A stretch of 64,000 bases of DNA, taken from assembly GCF_004379255.2 (NCBI RefSeq), contig NC_056045.1:12923593-12987592 (forward strand). The letters are read 5' to 3'. Source of the stretch: Salvia splendens. Lineage: Eukaryota > Streptophyta > Magnoliopsida > Lamiales > Lamiaceae. Below are positions 34,734 through 44,877 of this stretch, piece after piece. The notes beneath the pieces were generated by a model. That model saw nothing but the letters and a program-made list of their open reading frames with translations. It had not been told where the DNA came from and ran no database searches. A program made the position numbers and the translations under genes. The number at the start of each line of letters is the position of its first letter. Positions within the stretch are counted from its first letter, which is position 1.

Positions 34734-35443
34734 GTAACATCCCAAATTTTTTTTGCGACTTTTGTTTTAATATGGATGTCGAGTGGAAAATTTTCTTTTA
34801 TGAAATTATTCGTTCCTATGTGATTGAGTTGATTATGTGAAATAATTGTCATGAGCGATGTGGAATGAAATGTATATACATTATATGTAACAATGTGGGG
34901 AATTAAACCTGGGGATGTGAATATTTTCCTTTTAATTTCCTCCATATCACACGCCCCTTATGCCTTCAATTTTCCTTGTGGCTTATTAATTTTCGCCCCC
35001 CCCCTTTATTTTCTACTTTATTTTGTTCCCTTGTTTATGAAATACTCATTGTTTTATTTCTTAAGTTGTGAATATATTTCTCTCCAGGTAAATACCAAAT
35101 AAATTCTTGGCTAATTAAATAGCAAAATTTTTGAAAACCCACCCCCATTCCACATGCCTATTCCTTCTTTTAATTGTGGGATTTTATTCATTGGCCTCTA
35201 TTTTATTCCTCCACAATTAATTAATTAATTAATTTGTGGGATTAAACCTGGGACTATAAAATCAACTAAACCTAACCCTAGCCCCCATTCTTTTCCCCTC
35301 CCACACGTCCTCTCCCTCACACGCCTCCCTCCTCCCTCTCTTCATTCTCTCCAAAAAAATAAACCCTCCTTCAAGCCTTTGTTCTTGTGTCAATTGGAGT
35401 TGGAACTTCAAGATTCACCGAAGAATCGCACCAATTGTCGTTT
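34734..35443 (+). repeat. LTR-B2, 5' part, interrupted by GYP2
   Basis: Begins TGTAACATCCCAAA and matches the reverse complement of LTR-B (16619 downward) over its length. GYP2 interrupts it at 35444, with the 5-bp target cgttt (35439-35443). It includes ttaattaattaattaatt near 35216-35235. Confidence 0.82.
35439..35443. repeat. Left target-site duplication of GYP2 (cgttt)
   Basis: Same five bases at 44873-44877, directly after the right LTR. Confidence 0.92.
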
Positions 35444-36972
35444 TGTAACGACCCGCTAAGCCGATATTATTATAAACTATATTATTAGCTTGATTATCTA
35501 TATAAGTAACTTTTATGCGATTAAATCCGAGCTACGATAGATTGTCGTTGTTTGTTTTGACGTTAGATAAGTGAATAGAACACGTAATTATATTACACCT
35601 ATATGAATATAATAAACATAAATAAATAAGATCCCGAAAATTTAAAATCTTAATGTCCGATACATCCAATAAAAGTCCAACAAAAATTTATCTATACATC
35701 CTGCGTTTTAGAAAATCGGGTACTTCAACGCAGACAGCCACGAACTTGAACCGATTATACCTACACCAAATTAAATGAACAAGTGAGCAAATACTTCAAT
35801 AATTACTTTAATAATAAATAAATAATCAATTAATTACTTAAAAAAAATTCCTAACTTGGTCCCCAAGTCTAACTTGGTCACCAAGTCAATAAATCAATTT
35901 AATATATATTCTCCCTACTCCCTAAATCTCTCCCCACAACTTGCATAGCAACTTGCAAAGGAACAAGTATAACCCCCCCCACGTCTTTGCACTTTCATGT
36001 ACCCATCAGCATCAAACATCCCAAAACTTCTCTTCACACACACATATTTCGAATGGGAGATTAGGAGGAGCAAGAGATGGGATATTGCAGTGCAGATAAT
36101 TATAGAGTCCAACCCAACAATCCATCATCACTTTATTCCCAAGGTAAAACTAAAGCCTTTCTTTTCCTTCGTATAGGTACAAGCATGCATGTATAATTTG
36201 AAAATAGAATCAGCCTAATTGAAATTAACAACAAACAGAAGTTCAACCTGATTTCACCATCAAGTTTTTAGTAGCAAGACAATTGTTTGAATTCATCGAG
36301 TTCATAAAATAGAGAAACCAAGTTCTACACCTATAGTAAGCACAAGTTAACAACTTATCTCAAGAATACGAATCTGCCGGAATTCCGGATACTGAGTTTC
36401 GGCACACCGTCGTGGCAGCCACACACCCCGATTCGTCACTAATTTCACGACCTTCACAAACATACAAGTTTGAAACACCAAAACTTTAAATCAAAGATCA
36501 AATATTAGAAAATAAAACAAAAAGGAAATAGAATAAAATCTCCTAAACTTACCTTCCGGGAGTTCGGCGAGGAGGCGGAGGCCGAGGCTGGAGTGGCGCC
36601 GGGAAACTGCTCCAACAGCACGAGGAGCGGCGGCGGCGACAGCAGCAGCCTGACCCGGCGGCGACAGCAGCAGCTCTTCCGGCGGTGGCGGAGGAGTGAG
36701 ATTTGGGAGAAAGCAGCGACGGTATTAAACCGACGCAAGGACGTCGTGTTTGAGCAGTGGACGGAGCAGCGAGGCGTGGTACTCCAGTGGCAAATCTGGT
36801 CTTCGGGAATCGGCAATTTGGAGTAGCGGCGACGGTGTGTAGTCGACGGGGGAGAGAATTTTGTTTGGGGAAATCGACGGATTTGAGGGCTTTCTTCAAT
36901 TTGGGGGTTCTTACAATTTGTTATGTGGAATGAGAAAGGGAGGATTACCGATGGTGGAGAAGGGAGTGTGTT

Positions 36973-37223
36973 TGGGCCTCCTTTTATTTTGTTGGGCTCC
37001 CTTTCTTTTAATGGTGGAAAAATAAGGATGGGCCATTTAAATTTTTAAATGGAGATATAAGATGGGTGATTTGGTTGTGAGCCAATTAAATAAATCTTTG
37101 GGCCTAAGTAATAATTGGGCCTTGTTAGTTGATTGAGGAGAAATAAGGGTGGGGAAATAATTAAGTATATTGGGCTATTTCTTTTAGGGCCTCGCTAAAT
37201 AAATTGGAGAAATAAGGTGGGCT
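36973..37223 (+). promoter_or_regulatory. Cluster of seven TGGGCC/T (site II-like) motifs, GYP2 5' LTR
   Basis: TGGGCC at 36973, 37029, 37099 and 37116; TGGGCT at 36993, 37171 and 37218. All are on the plus strand within 251 bp. TGGGCY is the site II motif bound by TCP factors in plant promoters; whether it acts here is inference. The same cluster is in the right LTR about 6247 bp downstream. Confidence 0.55.
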
Positions 37224-37935
37224 AAGATAACAATTATCTTGGGTCAAATTAAATTAATCCTTGGACCGATAATTTAATTGTTGAGAATTATTTAATTAAT
37301 CCCAGAATATTTCGGAGGATGAATAATTTTATCCTGAATAAATATATTTTCGAGGGGAAATGGTTGCGATAATTTAATTATGCACTTTTATAATTTTGGG
37401 GATTTTATTTCGATATCAAGATGGAAAATGCGAGAAGCCAACAGAGAAATTTTGGGCAAAAGCGACCGACCGGCGTCACACGCGACGCCTTGGGCGGCCG
37501 CCGAATAATTGAAAATACGCGAAAATCGAGAAACGAGATAAAAGACTTTAATGAGGGTGCATGCATTCTAATTTAAGTAGTTCTGCCCTTGAGTCTAATT
37601 AGTGTATTATTATATTGTGATTTTTTTTTAAAAGGGTGCTTTCGCAAGTAAAGTCGGAACGAAAGATTCAAGTTAAGGAATCTAAGCGATCAAGGTGAAC
37701 TTTCCTATCCTACATACTAATGTGGATAAAAATGCAAATTATTTTGAGGTGATATTTTATGAAAACTCGAACCTATGTTCGTTGTTGTTTCAAGTGATGT
37801 TGTCCTGGCCATAAATGTTTTTGTATGATGCCTATCTGTTTGGCTACGGCCAAGTGAATTATGAATGGTGATATATGTGAATCGAATTCGGGTCCCAGTG
37901 AGGGTGGTGTCCCCGCTCGGACTAGTGTACACAAG

Positions 37936-38122
37936 CTCCCTCTGCATGTTGGGCAGAGCAGGTGACCGAGGAAGGTGGCCACCTTCCCGGCACAATGATA
38001 CCTCTGACATGTTGGGCAGAGAAGGTGACCGTGGAAGGTGGCCACCTTCCCGGCACAAGAAGCTACCTCTGACATGTTGGTCAGAGCAGGTGACCGTGCG
38101 AGAACACCATCTCGACGGCACA
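37936..38122 (+). repeat. Three tandem palindromic 64-65 bp repeats, GYP2 5' LTR
   Basis: Units start near 37936, 38000 and 38065. Each has a stem CTCTG(C/A)...(G/T)CAGAG followed by an inner palindrome: GGAAGGTGGCCACCTTCC in units 1 and 2, CGAGA...TCTCG in unit 3. Unit 3 changes the sequence but keeps pairing. The copy in the right LTR is at 44183-44369. Confidence 0.8.
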
Positions 38123-38280
38123 ATGTGATCAGATATGGCTAAGTACCGGAAAAAGGGGTTGCAACCCAAGGTGATATTTTTAGTAAGCTCGGGTCTTTTC
38201 AACAACACCCCGAGTGTTACTGTGATGATGGCTTGACAATATTTTCAAATGTATATGTGTAATTTTCGGCAATGTGTTCA

Positions 38281-38328
38281 CTGAGTACTTTTTGTACTCA
38301 GCCCTGCATATATTTCTAAATGTGCAGG
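38281..38328 (+). promoter_or_regulatory. Double-hairpin module, GYP2 5' LTR
   Basis: CTGAGTAC, loop TTTTT, GTACTCAG (perfect 8-bp stem), then CCTGCATAT with ATGTGCAGG (9-bp stem, one U-G pair). It is the clearest copy of the module. Confidence 0.75.
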
Positions 38329-38628
38329 TTGAGCAGCGAAGTGGTAGAGGAAGTGCTATTGAGACAAGACATTTAATTCAGTCAGATTTTGACTCTCGGA
38401 GGTTCATGTCTTCATACATGGAATCGCGTTCATTTGCTTCCTTTGTGCATCTTAAAAGACTCAAGTCTATTTTGTTCAAAACTCTGATTTTATTTCGAGC
38501 TTTTCCCATTTGTTTGGAGCTATGGTCGAGTTGTGTTGTGTTTTCCCCTTTCTTCCCCGCTTCTTTAATCCTCCCCTAGTCGCGATCAACCGTGTTTTCT
38601 ATCCTTAGAAAATGCGGTCGTGACAGAG

Positions 38629-38640
38629 TGGTATCAGAGC
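38629..38640 (+). other. GYP2 primer binding site
   Basis: TGGTATCAGAGC, three bases after the LTR end. It is the exact plant initiator tRNA-Met-type primer site. Confidence 0.92.
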
Positions 38641-41149
38641 ATTCTTTCTCGCTCTGAACCCGAGAGTCTTCTTTGAAAATCTTTGGTCTAGCCTTGTTCC
38701 ACTAGACTGTCTAATTGATGAAAATGCTCTTAGCACTCCCACCAATCGCGCTCAAAGAGGAAAAAGGTAACTTGTTCTTTTTCAGAAGAAAGTCAAGATG
38801 TTTAAAAGTTTGAAATGGAGAAATAACTCATGTAGTTAATTTGAGTGAACAGATGAAAATACCAAGTTTAAAGAAAGAGTTGATGTTTCTTGATTTGGTA
38901 GCATGCTTAAAGAAAGAGTTAGTATGTCTTTTCTTGGCTAAAGACTGTGAATGCATGAATAAAAGAAGTAACTTTCTTAAATGGAAAAAGGGTACTGAAA
39001 TATGAAAGTATAAAGTATACGAGTCTGGTACCAATTGTTGAAATGATATCTCTTTTTGAGTTGGTGAAATGATATCTCTTTTTGAGTAGTCATTGAATCA
39101 TGTTGCTAGAATGGGGAAATCAAAATTTCCAAGAACATAGAATACTTAGTTATGCGTTCCTTCTAGAACACAATATGAACTCGAACTTAGAAGTACAGTA
39201 TGAACATTTCTCGCTTTCCCGAGCGACGAAAAGAAAATGGCGCGATAAGAAAGAAACTTCGTCACGAGAATAGTAATCCAACATAGAACAAAACGATGTT
39301 CTACGTCCCAATGACACGAATAATCTGGGTTAGCCATTGTCTTTCTTGGCAATCCAATCACTCCAAAGGATCATACATTTGATCCAACTAAGCGATATAC
39401 ACATACATAGTAAGAGAATATGATTACAATGTAAACAAAGAACCTAGCTTTACAATAATAAGTAAATAGAAACGGCGTGTTACGAGGATGAGCGTTATGA
39501 CGAACCAAGAGTACCAAAGAGTCGTAATCCCCACATATGGTCATTTGACGCGATCATAAGGTGAAAGTAGCTTGTGACCAAAGTTTCCCATAACTCATTT
39601 ACCACCCTCTATAAAGAGTTAAACAAGTGAGTATCACCATTGTAGCTAACCAAGAAGATTCATCAGCAACACTTACTTGGGTTCCCATGAATTCCATTTT
39701 CTCGCATCCCCCTGATCAAAATACTTTTGTTGAATTAAGACCTTAAATGACTCCTTTTGCAAGGTAATGTGTCATTATTTTCCCTCTTCTATGTCAAGGT
39801 TATGAATCACTTCCAGTTTTGAGCTTGCTCCCTCATGTTTTCTGATAACCTCCAGTGACTACGGTCCTTCTTTACTCTTTCTGTATAAAAGCAATACTTT
39901 GACTCTCTGAATTCTTGCCAGCAAACTCTTATACTCGGAGCTGCTTTAATTATAGACTTCAGAATGAACATTTTTCCCTAAACTATTGTCTCTTCAATAA
40001 TAATATATTCTTCAAAGATCGTTAGTAGACCTTTTGTGATTTCAAATGTGCTTCTTGACAAGCTCTTTATTTGATATGAGTAGTTCCTTCTTCTTAATTC
40101 CACTATAATTATTCCATCATGCTTTGAGCTCTTCAGCAACTCCAAGTCTAAAGCAATTTACTCTCTCCCTGAACCAGTTTGCTCTGATTGTCTTCTCTAC
40201 TAGTTAATTTTCGTGATTTGGTTATATACTTTGTGAATTCATTAACGTGATATAGTATCACGATGTTGTTGACCCAAAAGGGTAATTCCTTGTTATTCTT
40301 CTTTCTCAAATCCACTTGAGACCAATCATTTTCAGTCTTACTATATTGGAGCAGCCATCTGGTGAGACCTTAAACCTTTCAAATTGACCCTTTGTGTTTT
40401 CAGACATACTTATTGACAAGCTCTTTGTTTTACCTGAATACTCTCATCTTCTGAATTCAAATATGACTATTGTCTCTTGATTTGAGCTTTTCTGCAAGCT
40501 CCATGTTAAAGCTGTCACATTGCTTCTCCCTTTGCTAGTTTCCTCTTGTTGCCCTCTTTATTAGTTAGTTTCCCTGAATTTCTTATAAACTCTAAAAATT
40601 TTGTTGATATGATCTTCTATCACAGTGTTGTTGAGTAAATTGCAATTGTTTGTTTTTACTATTCTTTTTAAATTCATTTGTAACCAACCATCCCAGTTCT
40701 TCCTGTTATCATCTGGGGATACTTGAAACTTTTCTACTTCACTGTTCATTTTGATTATATTATTGGCAACCTATTATTGACATCTACATTCTATTCATCA
40801 TACCATCACTTTCGTAATTTATTCCATCTGGCAAGCTCTTCCCACAATAAAATTCACAAGTTCTATGGATATAGCTCAAGCCCTTTGAAGTTGTATCTTT
40901 TCTTTTCTGGGAGTGAGCATAATGAGCCCAATTGAACCTAGTCTTTGCCCCTCATGAAAACCTTTGTTGCAAGCAACTGGTGAGAGTTTGTGGTGAACCA
41001 AATACTCACGTAATTGAAATAATTATAATTGTTTTGTTTTCATGGTTACCTTGGAGCCTACCCAAAGCAAGAACGATTCGAATATTTCTCTTGGAGTCCC
41101 AAATTCAGTTCCTATCAAAGTTAAAACTGTTAGACCACCTCTAAATTTC
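38641..41149 (+). other. GYP2 internal non-coding region with 358-bp repeats
   Basis: 2.5 kb without a recognisable gene. The segment starting GACAAGCTCTTT at 40057 is repeated in diverged form at 40415 (period 358 bp). A related copy occurs in GYP3 from about 50803. The usual gag and most of pol are absent. Confidence 0.65.
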
Positions 41150-41645
41150 CTCGCGAGAGACCCTCAAGGAAGCGCAAGACCGGCAAAAAAAAAATCCTAC
41201 GCCGATGAGCGTCAAATGGAATTGAAATTTAACATCGGGGAGAAGGTCTTCTTGCACTTCCAAAGAAATAACCAGATTTGGACTCAAGGGAAAGCTGAAA
41301 CCACGATTTATTGGACCCTATGAAATTCTGGAAGAAGTGGGCCCAGTAGCATATCGCTTGGCATTAGCACCCAACTTTGGGAACGTACACAACGTATTCC
41401 ACGTCTCCCAACTTCGAAGGTACGTGTTCGACCAAAAACACGTGATGTGCCACGAAGAAATTGCTCTAGAACCTAACCTGAGTTACGAAGAAAAGCCGGT
41501 AGAAATACTAGATCGAAAGGTGTAGCAGTTTCGGAACAAGTCGATTACTACAGTGAAGGTTTTGTGGAAACACCACGGACAAGAAGAAGCAACATGGGAG
41601 CTAGAAGAGAAAATGAAAGAGAAATATCTCAAGCTTTTTGTCTAA
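41150..41645 (+). pseudogene. GYP2 integrase C-terminus / chromodomain-like remnant
   Basis: The only coding remnant of GYP2. It aligns with the end of GYP3 pol: KSYADERQMELKFNIGEKVF, then after a frame break VAYRLALAPNFGNVHNVFHV and QLRRYVFDQKHVM. A TAG at 41523-41525 precedes RNKSITTVKVLWKHHGQEEA and TWELEEKM, ending in the stop at 41643-41645. GYP3 has the matching ASVKVLWRNHGYEEVTWELE. In chromoviruses this end bears a chromodomain thought to guide integration into particular chromatin. Here one frameshift and one stop break it and the integrase core is missing, so it makes no integrase. It probably survives because it lies next to the polypurine tract. Confidence 0.85.
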
Positions 41646-41678
41646 ACACATCCTAAATTTCGGGACGAAATTTCTTTT

Positions 41679-41691
41679 AAGAGGGGTAGAA
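41679..41691 (+). other. GYP2 polypurine tract
   Basis: AAGAGGGGTAGAA directly before the right LTR. Confidence 0.88.
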
Positions 41692-44600
41692 TGTAACGAC
41701 CCGCTAAGCCGATATTATTATAAACTATATTATTAGCTTGATTATCTATATAAGTAACTTTTATGCGATTAAATCCGAGCTACGATAGATTGTCGTTGTT
41801 TGTTTTGACGTTAGATAAGTGAATAGAACACGTAATTATATTACACCTATATGAATATAATAAACATAAATAAATAAGATCCCGAAAATTTAAAATCTTA
41901 ATGTCCGATACATCCAATAAAAGTCCAACAAAAATTTATCTATACATCCTGCGTTTTAGAAAATCGGGTACTTCAACGCAGACAGCCACGAACTTGAACC
42001 GATTATACCTACACCAAATTAAATGAACAAGTGAGCAAATACTTCAATAATTACTTTAATAATAAATAAATAATCAATTAATTACTTAAAAAAATTCCTA
42101 ACTTGGTCCCCAAGTCTAACTTGGTCACCAAGTCAATAAATCAATTTAATATATATTCTCCCTACTCCCTAAATCTCTCCCCACAACTTGCATAGCAACT
42201 TGCAAAGGAACAAGTATAACCCCCCCCACGTCTTTGCACTTTCAAGTACCCATCAACATCAAACATCCCAAAACTTCTCTTCACACACACATATTTCGAA
42301 TGGGAGATTAGGAGGAGCAAGAGATGGGATATTGCAGTGCAGATAATTATAGAGTCCAACCCAACAATCCATCATCACTTTATTCCCAAGGTAAAACTAA
42401 AGCCTTTCTTTTCCTTCGTATAGGTACAAGCATGCATGTATAATTTGAAAATAGAATCAGCCTAATTGAAATTAACAACAAACAGAAGTTCAACCTGATT
42501 TCACCATCAAGTTTTTAGTAGCAAGACAATTGTTTGAATTCATCGAGTTCATAAAATAGAGAAACCAAGTTCTACACCTATAGTAAGCACAAGTTAACAA
42601 CTTATCTCAAGAATACGAATCTGCCGGAATTCCGGATACTGAGTTTCGGCACACCGTCGTGGCAGCCACACACCCCGATTCGTCACTAATTTCACGACCT
42701 TCACAAACATACAAGTTTGAAACACCAAAACTTTAAATCAAAGATCAAATATTAGAAAATAAAACAAAAAGGAAATAGAATAAAATCTCCTAAACTTACC
42801 TTCCGGGAGTTCGGCGAGGAGGCGGAGGCCGAGGCTGGAGTGGCGCCGGGAAACTGCTCCAACAGCACGAGGAGCGGCGGCGGCGACAGCAGCAGCCTGA
42901 CCCGGCGGCGACAGCAGCAGCTCTTCCGGCGGTGGCGGAGGAGTGAGATTTGGGAGAAAGCAGCGACGGTATTAAACCGACGCAAGGACGTCGTGTTTGA
43001 GCAGTGGACGGAGCAGCGAGGCGTGGTACTCCAGTGGCAAATCTGGTCTTCGGGAATCGGCAATTTGGAGTAGCGGCGACGGTGTGTAGTCGACGGGGGA
43101 GAGAATTTTGTTTGGGGAAATCGACGGATTTGAGGGCTTTCTTCAATTTGGGGGTTCTTACAATTTGTTATGTGGAATGAGAAAGGGAGGATTACCGATG
43201 GTGGAGAAGGGAGTGTGTTTGGGCCTCCTTTTATTTTGTTGGGCTCCCTTTCTTTTAATGGTGGAAAAATAAGGATGGGCCATTTAAATTTTTAAATGGA
43301 GATATAAGATGGGTGATTTGGTTGTGAGCCAATTAAATAAATCTTTGGGCCTAAGTAATAATTGGGCCTTGTTAGTTGATTGAGGAGAAATAAGGGTGGG
43401 GAAATAATTAAGTATATTGGGCTATTTCTTTTAGGGCCTCGCTAAATAAATTGGAGAAATAAGGTGGGCTAAGATAACAATTATCTTGGGTCAAATTAAA
43501 TTAATCCTTGGACCGATAATTTAATTGTTGAGAATTATTTAATTAATCCCAGAATATTTCGGAGGATGAATAATTTTATCCTGAATAAATATATTTTCGA
43601 GGGGAAATGGTTGCGATAATTTAATTATGCACTTTTATAATTTTGGGGATTTTATTTCGATATCAAGATGGAAAATGCGAGAAGCCAACAGAGAAATTTT
43701 GGGCAAAAGCGACCGACCGGCGTCACACGCGACGCCTTGGGCGGCCGCCGAATAATTGAAAATACGCGAAAATCGAGAAACGAGATAAAAGACTTTAATG
43801 AGGGTGCATGCATTCTAATTTAAGTAGTTCTGCCCTTGAGTCTAATTAGTGTATTATTATATTGTGATTTTTTTTTAAAAGGGTGCTTTCGCAAGTAAAG
43901 TCGGAACGAAAGATTCAAGTTAAGGAATCTAAGCGATCAAGGTGAACTTTCCTATCCTACATACTAATGTGGATAAAAATGCAAATTATTTTGAGGTGAT
44001 ATTTTATGAAAACTCGAACCTATGTTCGTTGTTGTTTCAAGTGATGTTGTCCTGGCCATAAATGTTTTTGTATGATGCCTATCTGTTTGGCTACGGCCAA
44101 GTGAATTATGAATGGTGATATATGTGAATCGAATTCGGGTCCCAGTGAGGGTGGTGTCCCCGCTCGGACTAGTGTACACAAGCTCCCTCTGCATGTTGGG
44201 CAGAGCAGGTGACCGAGGAAGGTGGCCACCTTCCCGGCACAATGATACCTCTGACATGTTGGGCAGAGAAGGTGACCGTGGAAGGTGGCCACCTTCCCGG
44301 CACAAGAAGCTACCTCTGACATGTTGGTCAGAGCAGGTGACCGTGCGAGAACACCATCTCGACGGCACAATGTGATCAGATATGGCTAAGTACCGGAAAA
44401 AGGGGTTGCAACCCAATGTGATATTTTTAGTAAGCTCGGGTCTTTTCAACAACACCCCGAGTGTTACTGTGATGATGGCTTGACAATATTTTCAAATGTA
44501 TATGTGTAATTTTCGGCAATGTGTTCACTGAGTACTTTTTGTACTCAGCCCTGCATATATTTCTAAATGTGCAGGTTGAGCAGCGAAGTGGTAGAGGAAG

Positions 44601-44872
44601 TGCTATTGAGACAAGACATTTAATTCAGTCAGATTTTGACTCTCGGAGGTTCATGTCTTCATACATGGAATCGCGTTCATTTGCTTCCTTTGTGCATCTT
44701 AAAAGACTCAAGTCTATTTTGTTCAAAACTCTGATTTTATTTCGAGCTTTTCCCATTTGTTTGGAGCTATGGTCGAGTTGTGTTGTGTTTTCCCCTTTCT
44801 TCCCCGCTTCTTTAATCCTCCCCTAGTCGCGATCAACCGTGTTTTCTATCCTTAGAAAATGCGGTCGTGACA
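41692..44872 (+). repeat. GYP2 3' LTR
   Basis: 3181 bp. Differences from the left LTR seen by eye: one A in a run near 42088, two bases near 42245-42258 and one near 44416. All internal modules are repeated at an offset of 6247-6248. Confidence 0.94.
44528..44575 (+). promoter_or_regulatory. Double-hairpin module, GYP2 3' LTR
   Basis: Identical to 38281-38328. Confidence 0.75.
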
Positions 44873-44877
44873 CGTTT
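44873..44877. repeat. Right target-site duplication of GYP2 (cgttt)
   Basis: Matches 35439-35443. Confidence 0.92.

Larger units (their letters stand above)
35444..38625 (+). repeat. GYP2 5' LTR
   Basis: 3182 bp, TGTAACGACC to GGTCGTGACA form. Internal features in order: a GC-rich block (36545-36835), seven TGGGCC/T motifs on the plus strand (36973-37223), a GC-rich GCGGCCGC block (about 37465-37505), three palindromic 64-65 bp repeats (37936-38122) and the double hairpin (38281-38328). Open frames of 100-163 codons across it follow low-complexity or palindromic DNA and are not called genes. Confidence 0.94.
35444..44872 (+). mobile_element. GYP2, young non-autonomous gypsy LTR element (LARD-like)
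   Basis: 9.4 kb element with LTRs of 3182 and 3181 bp, TG...CA ends, cgttt duplications, a perfect tRNA-Met-type primer site and a polypurine tract. The LTRs differ at about three bases plus one A-run length change in my by-eye comparison, so insertion was recent. The 3.07 kb interior has no gag, protease, RT, RNase H or integrase core, only an integrase C-terminal and chromodomain-like remnant. This matches the description of large retrotransposon derivatives (LARDs). GYP3-type elements, with matching C-terminal residues and LTR modules, are the likely source of mobilising proteins by inference. Confidence 0.93.

Noticed and set aside
36505..36899. Overlapping 103- and 116-codon minus-strand frames in GYP2 LTR
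   Set aside because: Driven by GGC/CAG-type repeats, with no recognisable family; kept only as a weak splice-donor observation.
37936..38122. Tandem repeats considered as a CRISPR array
   Set aside because: Only three contiguous 64-65 bp units with no unique spacers, and located in a plant LTR.
37717..38208. 163-codon minus-strand frame in GYP2 LTR, identical in both LTRs
   Set aside because: It follows the palindromic tandem repeats, and its repeated peptide is a product of them. Identity between LTRs reflects recent insertion, not selection.
38629..38640. Primer sites considered as tRNA gene fragments
   Set aside because: Only 12 bases, always next to an LTR end; they are tRNA complements used for priming.
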